DNA from: Enemella evansiae
GTDB lineage: Bacteria; Actinomycetota; Actinomycetes; Propionibacteriales; Propionibacteriaceae
Assembly: GCF_002250705.1 (NCBI RefSeq)
Contig: NZ_NMVP01000038.1
Location: 62,001-126,000 of the forward strand
Direction: 5' to 3'
DNA: 64,000 bases
Within the stretch, counting starts at the first letter, position 1. Each line of letters starts with the position of its first letter. The position numbers and the translations under genes are program-made. The notes beneath the pieces were generated by a model that saw only the letters and a program-made list of their open reading frames with translations, did not search any database and was not told the origin of the DNA. This document shows positions 33,252 through 42,075 of this stretch, one piece after another.

Positions 33252-33298
33252 GAAATATTCGAATATCCGTTGACATTTCAAATATCTGGGCGCACGAT
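33252..33298 (+). promoter_or_regulatory. TTGACA promoter flanked by two AT-rich operators
   Basis: -35 TTGACA (33270-33275), 17-bp spacer, weak -10 CACGAT (33293-33298). A 12-bp palindrome ATATTCGAATAT (33255-33266) precedes the -35, and TTTCAAATATC (33276-33286) follows it with the same half-site reversed. Drives the SDR-monooxygenase-DoxX operon. Confidence 0.6.
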
Positions 33299-33377
33299 GG
33301 TCTTGTCGGCGACCGGAGTGCCGCTGACCCACCGGGCCGTTCCGGCCGGTGCGAGGATCAGCAAAGGAGCTATTCCG

Positions 33378-34103
33378 ATGGCCGACAATCCCTATCAGGG
33401 CAAGCATTTCGTGGTGATCGGCGGAACACAGGGGTTGGGCCTGGCCATCGCCGAGGCGGCCACCCGGCGCGGCGCCACGGTCACCGTCTCCGGCCGCAAT
33501 GAGGAACGGAACGCGGCCGCCGCCGAGCGGCTGGGGGAGGGTGCCTCGGGTCTGCACTGCGACCTCAACGACTTCGGCAGCCTCGACCGGCTCTTCGCCC
33601 AGATCGACCGGGTGGATCACCTGATCCTGGCCGCCCTGGACCGCGACCACAACAAGTTGTCCGACTTCCGCCGCCAGGATGCGGCCCGCACCCTGATGAT
33701 GAAGAACCTCGGTTACGCCGTCGCGGTCGAGGCCGCCCAGCCGAAGTTCACCGACGACGCCTCGGTGGTGCTCTTCTCCGGCCTGTCGATGTGGGTGCCG
33801 ATGCCCGGCTCGACGACCATCTCGATGGCGAACGCGGGGGTGATCGGGTTGATGAACACCCTGGCCACCCAGATCGCCCCGGTGCGGGTGAACGCGATCA
33901 CCCCCGGGGTCGTCGTCGGCACCGACGCGGTCGACAACGCCGCCGATGACCGCAGCGACCGCTACGAGGCGCTGCGGCAGCGTACCCCCGGGAAACGACT
34001 GCCGACCCCCGAGGACATCGTCCAGGCGACCTTCGCCCTCACCGACAACCGCGGCATCAACGCCGCGAACCTCGTTGTCGACTCCGCCATGCGACTGGCC
34101 TGA
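33378..34103 (+). CDS. SDR-fold protein lacking catalytic Tyr and Lys
   Basis: A 241-residue short-chain dehydrogenase homologue. The cofactor loop is GGTQGLG (about 12-18), with the NAITPGVV segment typical of classical SDRs. At the active site, where family members have YxxxKAG, this protein has ISMANAG: both Tyr and Lys are gone. It probably binds a nucleotide but cannot use the usual mechanism. AAGGAG 8 bp upstream supports ATG 33378. First gene of an operon with a flavin monooxygenase and DoxX. Confidence 0.85.
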   Translation: MADNPYQGKHFVVIGGTQGLGLAIAEAATRRGATVTVSGRNEERNAAAAERLGEGASGLHCDLNDFGSLDRLFAQIDRVDHLILAALDRDHNKLSDFRRQDAARTLMMKNLGYAVAVEAAQPKFTDDASVVLFSGLSMWVPMPGSTTISMANAGVIGLMNTLATQIAPVRVNAITPGVVVGTDAVDNAADDRSDRYEALRQRTPGKRLPTPEDIVQATFALTDNRGINAANLVVDSAMRLA

Positions 34104-34129
34104 AACCCAGCTCGGAAAGGAAAAGCGAG

Positions 34130-35908
34130 ATGAGCGAGAACGACTACACCGAAACCGATGTGCTGGTCGTCGGAGCCGGCCCGGCCGGCCTGACCGCGGC
34201 CGCACTGCTCGCCCGGGCGGGTGTGGACCACCTGGCGATCACCAAGTACCCCTCGACCGCGCACACCCCGCGGGCACACATCACCAACCAGCGCGCGATG
34301 GAGGTCTTCCGGGACCTGGGCATCGAGGCCGACGTGCTCGCCGGCGGGTACGCCAACGAGCTGATGGGTGACAACGTCTGGGCCACCTCCTTCGCCGGCA
34401 AGGAACTGGCCCGCCGCAAGGCCTGGGGGACCGGGGCCGCCCAGCGCACCGAGTACCAGGCGGCCAGCCCCACCCCGATGTGCAACATCGGCCAGCACAA
34501 GCTCGAACCGATCCTGCGCGCCGGCGCCGAACGCTACGGTGCCAACCTGCGTTTCGGGACCGAGCTGGTCTCCCTCGACCAGGACGAGCAGGGCGTGACC
34601 GCCCAGGTCCGTGAGGTCGCCACCGACACCATCAGCACGATCCGGGCGAAGTACGTGATCGGCGCCGACGGCGGGCGCAGCCTGGTCGCCAGCGAGGCCG
34701 GGATCGAGATGGAGGGGGAGACCGGGCTCGGGCACGCGGTGAACGTCTGGTTCGAGGCCGACCTCGAGAAATACCGCGCGCACCGGCCGGGCACCTTGTT
34801 CTTCACCCTGCAGCCGGGCCGCGACTTCTGGCTCGGCTCCGGCACCTTCATCACCGTCGCGCCGTGGAACGAGTGGGTGCTGATCGTGATGTACGACCCG
34901 AAGACCGAGCAGATCGACCTCAGCCCCGAGGCGATGCTGACCCGGGTGCACGCGGCGATCGGCGACGACCAGATCGACGTGCGGATCAAGGACATCAGCC
35001 AGTGGCAGATCAACCACGTGCTCGCATCCAAGTACCGGGCCGGTCGGGTGTTCCTGGTCGGCGACGCCGCGCACCGGCACCCACCGGCCAACGGGCTCGG
35101 CTCGAACACCTCGGTCCAGGACCCGTTCAACCTGGTCTGGAAACTCGCGCTGGTGCTGCAGGACAAGGCCGGGGATTCCTTGCTGGACAGCTATGCCGAC
35201 GAACGCCGACCGGTCGGACGGCAGGTCATCGACCGGGCCATGGACAGCGTCGGCCAGCTCGGTCAGCTGCCCAGTGCCTTCGGCATCGTGGCCGGCCAGG
35301 ACGATGCCACCGGCCAGGCCGCCCTGGATGACTATTTCGCCCCCACCCCGACAGGTGCGGAGAAGCGGCGGCTGGTCAACGAGGTCCTCGACGAGGCCGA
35401 CATCCAGTTCAACGCCCACGGGGTGGAGATGAACCAGCGCTACACCTCCAGCGCGGTGATCCCCGACGGGGCCCGGCAGGGCTTCACCCGGGACGCGGAG
35501 ATGCACTACCAGCCGACCACCCTGCCCGGGGCGGTGCTGCCGCACGCCTGGCTGGACCACGACGGCGAGCAGGTCTCCACGCTCGACCTGGTCGGGCGCG
35601 GCGAGTTCACCCTGGTCGCCGGCATCGACGCCGACGAATGGGTCGCCGCGGCCGAAGCGGTCGCCGCCGAGGTGGGGATTCCGTTGCGGGTACGCCGGAT
35701 CGGGATCGGGCAGGAATACCAGGACGTGCTCGGTGATTGGCAGCGGATCCGCGAGATCGACGACTCCGGTGCCCTGCTGGTCCGCCCGGACCGGCACATC
35801 GCCTGGCGGGCGGCCACCCGGCCCCAGGATCCGGTGCGTGAGCTGCGCACCGCACTCACGGCGGTCCTCGGCGTGAGTGATCGCGACCAGGCACTGGAAG
35901 GGGTCTGA
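34130..35908 (+). CDS. FAD-dependent aromatic monooxygenase (TfdB/phenol hydroxylase type)
   Basis: A 592-residue flavoprotein hydroxylase. Rossmann motif VVGAGPAGL (about 15), the DG motif GADGGRS (about 182), and the GD motif GDAAHRHPPANGLGSN (about 309), plus a C-terminal thioredoxin-like domain. It matches chlorophenol and phenol hydroxylases, which add oxygen to a phenolic ring using NAD(P)H. Substrate unknown. GGAAAGGAAAAGCGAG before the ATG is the ribosome site. 26 bp after the SDR gene, 1 bp before DoxX. Confidence 0.9.
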   Translation: MSENDYTETDVLVVGAGPAGLTAAALLARAGVDHLAITKYPSTAHTPRAHITNQRAMEVFRDLGIEADVLAGGYANELMGDNVWATSFAGKELARRKAWGTGAAQRTEYQAASPTPMCNIGQHKLEPILRAGAERYGANLRFGTELVSLDQDEQGVTAQVREVATDTISTIRAKYVIGADGGRSLVASEAGIEMEGETGLGHAVNVWFEADLEKYRAHRPGTLFFTLQPGRDFWLGSGTFITVAPWNEWVLIVMYDPKTEQIDLSPEAMLTRVHAAIGDDQIDVRIKDISQWQINHVLASKYRAGRVFLVGDAAHRHPPANGLGSNTSVQDPFNLVWKLALVLQDKAGDSLLDSYADERRPVGRQVIDRAMDSVGQLGQLPSAFGIVAGQDDATGQAALDDYFAPTPTGAEKRRLVNEVLDEADIQFNAHGVEMNQRYTSSAVIPDGARQGFTRDAEMHYQPTTLPGAVLPHAWLDHDGEQVSTLDLVGRGEFTLVAGIDADEWVAAAEAVAAEVGIPLRVRRIGIGQEYQDVLGDWQRIREIDDSGALLVRPDRHIAWRAATRPQDPVRELRTALTAVLGVSDRDQALEGV

Positions 35909-35909
35909 G

Positions 35910-36416
35910 ATGGAGATCGGACTGTTGCTGCTGCGTTGCTTCCTGGGCCTCCTGCTGATCGGCCATGGCAGCCAGAAACTCTTCGGCGTGCTCTCCGGCC
36001 ACGGGGTCGCCGGGACCGCGCCGATCTTCGAGGCCTGGGGCCTCAAGCCCGGTCCGCTGATGGTTCGGCTGGCCGCGGTCAGCGAACTGGTCGGCGGGGT
36101 CCTGCTGATCCTCGGACTGTTCAGCCCGCTGGCCGCAGCGATGGCGATCGGCACGATGGCGGTGGCGGCCTTCGTCACCAGCGCCAAGGGATTCTGGGCG
36201 GTCACCGGCGGCGCTGAACTGGCGATCGCCTACGGAGTGCTCGGCGTGGTGCTGGCCTTCACCGGACCGGGGGCCTGGTCCGCCGACGCGGCACTCGGCT
36301 GGGCCTATCTCGGCCCGGCCGGCAACAGCATCGTGGCGCTGCTGCTCGGCCTGGTACCGGCGATCGCGCTGATGGCGTACGCCCGCAGCCGCCGCGCCAC
36401 CACCGCCGCAGCGTGA
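35910..36416 (+). CDS. DoxX-family membrane protein
   Basis: A 168-residue protein with four membrane helices and the DoxX opening (LLRCFLGLLLIGHGSQKLFG). DoxX proteins are linked to quinone or thiol redox in membranes. Its start follows the monooxygenase stop by one base, so the two are coupled; it might supply reductant or handle the product. Confidence 0.88.
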   Translation: MEIGLLLLRCFLGLLLIGHGSQKLFGVLSGHGVAGTAPIFEAWGLKPGPLMVRLAAVSELVGGVLLILGLFSPLAAAMAIGTMAVAAFVTSAKGFWAVTGGAELAIAYGVLGVVLAFTGPGAWSADAALGWAYLGPAGNSIVALLLGLVPAIALMAYARSRRATTAAA

Positions 36417-36429
36417 CCGGATCGCGGTG

Positions 36430-36460
36430 CATGTCACACAACCCGCTGTTGTGTGACATG
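36430..36460. terminator. 13-bp perfect hairpin after DoxX
   Basis: CATGTCACACAAC (36430-36442) and its exact complement (36448-36460) with a 5-nt loop, 13 bp after the operon's last stop. No U-run; may be a terminator or an operator. Confidence 0.55.
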
Positions 36461-36502
36461 GCTGCGGGTGGCATTGCAGTTTAGTGAAATCTCCGGCGGA
36501 CC

Positions 36503-36551
36503 GATGTCATGGAAGTACCCGATGTCAGACAAGTTCCCCTAAGCTGACATC
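36503..36551 (+). promoter_or_regulatory. fic promoter with GATGTCA boxes
   Basis: -10 TAAGCT (36540-36545) with 6 bp to GTG 36552. GATGTCA occurs at 36503 and 36521, and inverted at 36545-36551; GATGTCAG/CTGACATC (36521-36528/36544-36551) is a perfect 8-bp inverted repeat across the -10. Confidence 0.6.
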
Positions 36552-37748
36552 GTGGAACTCCAGCGGTTCGGGCCGCGAACGAGTGGTGTGCTGGTGCCCA
36601 TCAGCGGCACGGATCAGTCCTATGGCGAATGGACACATCGGGCATTCGTTCCTGACCCGCTGCCCGACACCACGCCGAACCTCGGGGTGGCGGCGTTCAT
36701 GCGAATCGCCGACGCGCGCGCGGCCCTGGCGGCCCTGGACAGCACGGCTCGCCAGCTGGACAACCCGCAACTGCTTCGGCAGCCGACCCTGCGACGCGAG
36801 GCGCAGAGCACCTCGGCTCTGGAGGGCACCTATGCGCCTCTGGGAGACGTGCTCACCGCAGACGAACACGATGTGCAGGATCTGAATCTGCGTGAGGTCC
36901 TGAACTACGTGCGAATGGCGGATGCCGCGTACGCGGGGCTCTCCGAGGAACGGCCGCTGTCGGTCACCCGGTTGTGTGAACTGCAGAAAGTGCTCGTCGG
37001 AGGCACCAGGCACGAGGACTCCCAGAGCGGGCAGATCAGGTCGGTGCAGGTGGTGGTGGGGCAACGCCAGGACGTCGACCGTGATCTGGCCCCGATCTTT
37101 CGCTCACGTTTCGTGCCACCCCCGCCCGGGAACGATCTCCGGTTCCAGCTCGCTTCCTTGATGGAGTGGAAGGCGGCAGATCACTCGCGCCATATCGACC
37201 CGGTTGCGAAGTCGGGGATGGCCCACTACCAGTTCGAGACCCTGCACCCGTTCCACGACGGGAATGGTCGCCTGGGCCGATTTCTGATGACGGTCGATCT
37301 GCTGACGACAGGTGTCCTGAGCGAACCGACCTTGACGGTCTCACCCTGGTTCGAAGCGAGAAGGACCGAGTATTACGATCGCCTGCTCGCGGTCAGTACG
37401 GACTCGGACTGGGATGGCTGGTTGGCGTTCTACGCCGAAGGGTTGGCCGCCTCGGCGGAAGCGACAAGAACGCAGATGCTCGCCCTGCTCGAGGTGCGCG
37501 CAGAGATGACTGATGCGGTCCGGGATTCGAAGCTCCGGGCCGGTACCGCATTCGAACTCGTCGAGTATGCGGTGGCCCATCCTTCGTTCACTGTGCGGCA
37601 GGTCCAGCGCAACCTCGGATTGTCTTACGGGCGCGCGAACGGGCTGGTGGACCAACTGGTCGGTCTGGGGTTGCTGCGCGAGTTGCCGGCACGCGGGTCC
37701 GGTCGCCGCTTCTATGCCCCGCGCGTCCTGGAGGTGCTGACCTCCTGA
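36552..37748 (+). CDS. Fic-family AMPylator with N-terminal inhibition motif
   Basis: A 398-residue Fic protein. The catalytic motif is complete: HPFHDGNGRLGR (about 232-243). The inhibitory motif (S/T)xxxE(G/N) is T87-SAL-E91-G92, placing it in the class with self-inhibition at the N-terminal side. A C-terminal winged helix (about 330-395; FTVRQVQRNLGLSYGRANGLV in two parts) suggests DNA binding. AMPylates an unknown protein. No antitoxin gene adjoins. Leaderless start; repeated GATGTCA boxes at its promoter suggest autoregulation. Confidence 0.9.
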   Translation: MELQRFGPRTSGVLVPISGTDQSYGEWTHRAFVPDPLPDTTPNLGVAAFMRIADARAALAALDSTARQLDNPQLLRQPTLRREAQSTSALEGTYAPLGDVLTADEHDVQDLNLREVLNYVRMADAAYAGLSEERPLSVTRLCELQKVLVGGTRHEDSQSGQIRSVQVVVGQRQDVDRDLAPIFRSRFVPPPPGNDLRFQLASLMEWKAADHSRHIDPVAKSGMAHYQFETLHPFHDGNGRLGRFLMTVDLLTTGVLSEPTLTVSPWFEARRTEYYDRLLAVSTDSDWDGWLAFYAEGLAASAEATRTQMLALLEVRAEMTDAVRDSKLRAGTAFELVEYAVAHPSFTVRQVQRNLGLSYGRANGLVDQLVGLGLLRELPARGSGRRFYAPRVLEVLTS

Positions 37749-37794
37749 TGCCACTGCCGCCGCGAGACGTGCGACGTGGATCACTGCGGATCGA

Positions 37795-37800
37795 TAACCT
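37795..37800 (+). promoter_or_regulatory. -10 box, leaderless pyc
   Basis: TAACCT with 7 bp to ATG 37808. Confidence 0.5.
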
Positions 37801-37807
37801 CTGACCC

Positions 37808-40800
37808 ATGTTCGCCAAAGTACTGGTCGCCAACCGCGGCGAGATCGCCGTCCGTGCCTTCCGCGCCGCCGTCGAGCTCGGTGCCCGGACCGTTGCGGTC
37901 TTTCCCTATGAGGACCGCAACGCCGAGCATCGGATCAAGGCCGATGAGGCGTACCAGATCGGGGAGGAGGGGCACCCGGTCCGCGCCTACCTGGACATCG
38001 ACGAGATCATCCGGGCCGCCAAGGAATCCGGCGCGGACGCGGTCTACCCCGGCTACGGCTTCCTGTCGGAGAACCCGGAGCTCGCCGACGCCTGCGCCCG
38101 CAACGGGTTGACCTTCATCGGCCCGCCCGCCGAGGTGCTCCGGATGGCCGGCAACAAGGTGTCCGCGGTCGCCGCGGCCCGCGCCGCCGGCGTACCGACC
38201 CTGAAGTCGACCCCGCCCGGCAAGGATCTCGACGAGCTCGTCGCCGGGGCCGAGGAGATCGGCTTCCCGGTCTTCGTGAAGGCCGTCGCCGGTGGCGGCG
38301 GCCGCGGGATGCGCCGGGTGGACCGCCCCGAGGAGCTCCGCGAGGCGCTCGGTGCGGCGATGCGGGAGGCCGAGGGTGCCTTCGGCGACCCGACGGTGTT
38401 CATCGAGCAGGCCGTGCAGCGCCCCCGCCACATCGAGGTGCAGATCCTGGCCGACACCCAGGGCCACGTGATGCACCTGTTCGAGCGGGACTGTTCGATC
38501 CAGCGCCGGCACCAGAAGGTGGTCGAGATCGCACCCGCCCCGCACATCTCCGACGAACTGCGGGAGAAGCTGTGCAGCGACGCGGTCAAGTTCGCCGAGT
38601 CGATCGACTACTCCTGCGCCGGCACCGTCGAGTTCCTGCTGGAGACCGAGGGGGAGCGGGCCGGGGAGCACGTCTTCATCGAGATGAACCCGCGGATCCA
38701 GGTCGAGCACACCGTCACCGAGGAGATCACCGACGTCGACCTGGTGCAGTCCCAGATGCGGATCGCCGCCGGTGAATCGCTCGCCGACCTCGGCCTCGAC
38801 CAGGCCGACCTGAAGATCCGCGGCGCCGCGCTGCAGTGCCGGATCACCACCGAGGACCCGACCAACGGCTTCCGTCCCGATGTCGGCATGATCACCACCT
38901 ACCGCTCCGCCTCCGGCGCCGGCATCCGCCTCGACGGCGGCACGGTCGGTACCGGGGTGGAGATCAGCCCCTATTTCGACTCGCTGCTGGTGAAGCTGAC
39001 CGCCCGCGGCCGCACCTTCGAGCTGGCGACCGCCCGGGCCCGCCGCGCCCTGGCCGAGTTCCGGGTACGCGGGGTGACCACCAATGTGCCGTTCCTGCAG
39101 GCCGTGCTCGCCGACCCGGATTTCGTCGCCGGCAACCTGTCCACCGGCTTCATCGACGAACGACCCCAACTGCTCACCATGCGTACCCCCGCCGACCGCG
39201 GCACCCGGGTGCTGAACTGGCTCGCCGACGTCACCGTCAACCAGCCCAACGGCGCCCGGCCGATCGAGATCGACCCGGCCAGCAAACTGCCGGCGGTCGA
39301 GCTCGACCAGCCGGCCCCCGAGGGATCGCGGCAGCGGCTCGATCGGCTCGGCCCCGAGGGCTTCGCCGCCGACCTGCGCGGGGCCACCCACACCGAGGTC
39401 ACCGACACCACCTTCCGCGACGCCCACCAGTCGCTGCTGGCCACCCGGATGCGCACCAAGGACCTCCTCGAGGCCGCGCCGGTGCTGGCCCGGATGCTGC
39501 CCGGCACCTTCTCGATGGAGTGCTGGGGCGGTGCCACCTACGATGTCGCGCTGCGCTTCCTCGGCGAGGACCCGTGGGAGCGGTTGGCGAAGCTGCGCGA
39601 GGCGATGCCCGGTCAGTGTCTGCAGATGCTGCTCCGCGGCCGCAACACCGTCGGTTACACGCCCTATCCGACCAAGGTCACCCAGGCCTTCGTCGCCGAG
39701 GCCGACGGGGTCGGCATCGACATCTTCCGGATCTTCGACGCCCTCAACGATGTCGAGCAGATGCGCCCGGCGATCGAGGCGGTCCGCGAGACCAACCGGT
39801 CGGTGGCCGAGGTGGCGCTCTGCTACACCTCCGACCTGACCAACCCGGGCGAGACGATCTACACCCTCGACTACTACCTGCGGCTCGCCGAGCAGATCGC
39901 CGAGGCCGGCGCGCACGTCTTCGCGATCAAGGACATGGCCGGCCTGCTCCGCCCGCCGGCCGCGCGGACGCTGGTCACCGCGCTGCGCGAGCGTTTCGAC
40001 CTGCCGGTGCACCTGCACACCCACGACACCGCCGGTGGTCAGCTGGCCACCCTGATGGCGGCCATCGACGCCGGGGTGGATGCGGTCGACGTGGCCTCCG
40101 CCTCGATGGGCGGTACCACCTCCCAGGTGCCCGCCTCCGCGCTGGTCGCGGCCCTCGAGCACACCGAGCGGGCCACCCGGCTGACCGCGACGGGTCAGGA
40201 CGATCTGCGCGCGGTGATGGATCTGGAGCCCTACTTCGAGGCCGTGCGCAAGGCGTACGCCCCCTTCGAATCCGGGTTGCCGAGCCCGACCGGCCGGGTC
40301 TACGACACCGAGATCCCCGGTGGTCAGCTGTCCAACCTGCGCCAGCAGGCGATCGCGCTCGGGCTGGGGGAGAAGTTCGAGCAGATCGAGCAGATGTACG
40401 CCGCCGCGGACAAGATCCTCGGCCGGCCGACCAAGGTCACCCCGTCCTCGAAGGTGGTCGGCGACCTGGCACTGCATCTGGTCGCGGTGGACGCCGACCC
40501 GGCCGATTTCGAGCAGAACCCCGACAAGTACGACATCCCGGACTCGGTGATCGGCTTCCTGGGTGGCGAGCTGGGTACGCCCGAGGGCGGCTGGCCGGAG
40601 CCCTTCCGCAGCAAGGCGCTCGGTGGTCGCAAGGTGCCGACCCGCGAGGAGGTCGTGCCGGCCGACGACCTGCCGAAGCTGGAGAACCCCGGCCGGATCC
40701 GGCAGGAAACCCTGAACCGGTTGCTGTTCCCCGCGCCCACCAAGGACTTCACCGCGAACCGGGAGACCTACGGCGACCTGTCCGCGATGCCGACGCTGGA

Positions 40801-41230
40801 GTTCCTCTACGGCCTCACCCCGGACACCGAGCACCACGTCCGGCTGGACAAGGGTGTCACCCTGATCGTCTCGCTGCAGTCGATCGGCGAGGCCGACAGC
40901 AAGGGCATCCGCACGGTGATGACCACGCTGAACGGCCAGCTCCGCCCGGTCCGGGTACGCGACCGTTCGATCAGCGTCGATGCGGTGCAGACCGAGCGGG
41001 CCGACCCGAACAAACCGGGCCAGGTCGCGGCCCCCTTCGCCGGGACCGTGCACGCGGTCGTCGAGGAGGGCCAGCAGGTCGCCGCCGGTGAGACGGTGGC
41101 CACCATCGAGGCGATGAAGATGGAGGCCAGCATCACCACCCCGGTGGCCGGCGTCGTCGAGCGGGTCGCCCTCTCCGGCGTACACCAGGTCGAGGGCGGT
41201 GACCTGGTCGTGGTCGTCAAACCCGAGTGA
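37808..41230 (+). CDS. pyc: Pyruvate carboxylase
   Basis: A full-length 1140-residue pyruvate carboxylase, making oxaloacetate from pyruvate, bicarbonate and ATP. Order: biotin carboxylase (about 1-450; ATP-grasp AVAGGGGRGM near 160, HIEVQIL, EMNPRIQVEH), carboxyltransferase (about 525-800; DTTFRDAHQSLLATR near 533) and a biotin carrier domain (about 1070-1140) with biotin Lys in EAMKMEA near 1105. This replenishes the TCA cycle. Leaderless start. A long open frame on the other strand is a shadow of its codon bias. Confidence 0.97.
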   Translation: MFAKVLVANRGEIAVRAFRAAVELGARTVAVFPYEDRNAEHRIKADEAYQIGEEGHPVRAYLDIDEIIRAAKESGADAVYPGYGFLSENPELADACARNGLTFIGPPAEVLRMAGNKVSAVAAARAAGVPTLKSTPPGKDLDELVAGAEEIGFPVFVKAVAGGGGRGMRRVDRPEELREALGAAMREAEGAFGDPTVFIEQAVQRPRHIEVQILADTQGHVMHLFERDCSIQRRHQKVVEIAPAPHISDELREKLCSDAVKFAESIDYSCAGTVEFLLETEGERAGEHVFIEMNPRIQVEHTVTEEITDVDLVQSQMRIAAGESLADLGLDQADLKIRGAALQCRITTEDPTNGFRPDVGMITTYRSASGAGIRLDGGTVGTGVEISPYFDSLLVKLTARGRTFELATARARRALAEFRVRGVTTNVPFLQAVLADPDFVAGNLSTGFIDERPQLLTMRTPADRGTRVLNWLADVTVNQPNGARPIEIDPASKLPAVELDQPAPEGSRQRLDRLGPEGFAADLRGATHTEVTDTTFRDAHQSLLATRMRTKDLLEAAPVLARMLPGTFSMECWGGATYDVALRFLGEDPWERLAKLREAMPGQCLQMLLRGRNTVGYTPYPTKVTQAFVAEADGVGIDIFRIFDALNDVEQMRPAIEAVRETNRSVAEVALCYTSDLTNPGETIYTLDYYLRLAEQIAEAGAHVFAIKDMAGLLRPPAARTLVTALRERFDLPVHLHTHDTAGGQLATLMAAIDAGVDAVDVASASMGGTTSQVPASALVAALEHTERATRLTATGQDDLRAVMDLEPYFEAVRKAYAPFESGLPSPTGRVYDTEIPGGQLSNLRQQAIALGLGEKFEQIEQMYAAADKILGRPTKVTPSSKVVGDLALHLVAVDADPADFEQNPDKYDIPDSVIGFLGGELGTPEGGWPEPFRSKALGGRKVPTREEVVPADDLPKLENPGRIRQETLNRLLFPAPTKDFTANRETYGDLSAMPTLEFLYGLTPDTEHHVRLDKGVTLIVSLQSIGEADSKGIRTVMTTLNGQLRPVRVRDRSISVDAVQTERADPNKPGQVAAPFAGTVHAVVEEGQQVAAGETVATIEAMKMEASITTPVAGVVERVALSGVHQVEGGDLVVVVKPE

Positions 41231-41260
41231 CGCTGGCCGCTTGTCGAGATGAAGCGGTCG

Positions 41261-41322
41261 GGTCCTCTCGGCACGCGATCCATCGCTCCGCTCCGCTGCG
41301 CATGGCTCGCTACTCGAGGACC
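41261..41322. repeat. Palindromic repeat of the GCTCCGCTCCGCTGCG family
   Basis: Arms GGTCCTC/GAGGACC enclose CGCTCCGCTCCGCTGCG and GCTACTCGA, as in 27555-27615. It lies between convergent genes (pyc and 41330-41794). Confidence 0.7.
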
Positions 41323-41329
41323 GTGCGTC

Positions 41330-41794
41330 CTAGCTGAGCGGGAGGCGTACCTGGTCGCCGGCGCGCAGCGGACGCAACTCCCGATGCCGGGTGAGGAAGG
41401 CGGCCGGGTCGGCCGGGGTGAGGATCAGCGCATCGGCCTCGCGGCGGATCCCGGCCAGCTCGTCGGCGGCGATCCGGGTGCGTACCCGGGTGTGCCGGGT
41501 CAGCTCGATGCCGTCGGGGCCCAGCATCACCTGACGCAGCCGATGCGGCGGCCCGGCGAGCCACCAGACCGCGAGCGCGAACAGCGGCAGCACGATGAAG
41601 GCGCCGACCCCGTTCCACTTGCCCTGGGTGAGCAGCACCCACAGCGCCGCGAGCGACGCGGCCGCCAGCAGCACGAGCAGATAGCGCAGCCGCGAGAAAC
41701 CGCCGACCTGGATCGTCTCCGGCGTACCGGGCAGGCCCGTCGCGGGCACCGGGGCACCGCCGGCGGGCTCCGGGATCGGCTCGGCAGGGGTCAC
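41330..41794 (-). CDS. Two-helix membrane protein, PH-like
   Basis: 154 residues: Pro-rich head, two membrane helices (about 36-52 and 62-80), then a soluble beta-rich part (GPDGIELTRHTRVRTRIAADEL) reminiscent of bacterial PH-like domains. GTG start with TACCCT 6 bp upstream (41801-41806). Function unknown. Confidence 0.65.
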   Translation of the reverse strand: MTPAEPIPEPAGGAPVPATGLPGTPETIQVGGFSRLRYLLVLLAAASLAALWVLLTQGKWNGVGAFIVLPLFALAVWWLAGPPHRLRQVMLGPDGIELTRHTRVRTRIAADELAGIRREADALILTPADPAAFLTRHRELRPLRAGDQVRLPLS

Positions 41795-41800
41795 CCGGAC

Positions 41801-41840
41801 AGGGTAGTGGACCCGGCACCTCGACGGCGGCCACTACGCT
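41801..41840. promoter_or_regulatory. Divergent leaderless promoters
   Basis: TACCCT on minus (41801-41806), 6 bp from GTG 41794; TACGCT on plus (41835-41840), 6 bp from GTG 41847. Confidence 0.5.
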
Positions 41841-41846
41841 GTCGGG

Positions 41847-41945
41847 GTGAATCCGCGTGTCCGAAGGCTCATCGTGACCGGTGTGCTGGTCGTGCTGGTG
41901 CTGCTGGTCGTGGTCGGCGCGGTGCTGCAGTGGTGGCAGCGCTGA
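41847..41945 (+). CDS. 32-residue single-span membrane peptide
   Basis: GTG 41847 to TGA 41945: basic head NPRVRRL, one 19-residue helix of Val and Leu, and tail QWWQR. TACGCT at 6 bp gives a leaderless start. The amphiphilic layout (Arg inside, Trp pair at the interface) supports a real membrane peptide. No family recognised. Confidence 0.55.
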   Translation: MNPRVRRLIVTGVLVVLVLLVVVGAVLQWWQR

Positions 41946-42075
41946 CCGCGGACCGGGGCCCGGGGATTGTGACGCGGCTCATAGTATTGCCGCCCCTCAT
42001 GCGTGCGACGATTCGCCAGCCGATGGCCCGGGTCGCGTAGTCTTCGCTGTTGGTGTCGCCGAGAGAGAGCGGGAG

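Noticed and set aside
36552..37748. Fic as part of a FicT/FicA toxin-antitoxin pair
   Set aside because: Inhibition motif is within the protein itself and no small antitoxin gene precedes it.
37781..41185. 1134-codon open frame antisense to pyc
   Set aside because: Exact shadow of pyc in complementary phase; composition is low-complexity Gly/Arg/His/Asp, typical of antisense high-GC frames. pyc has full domain support.
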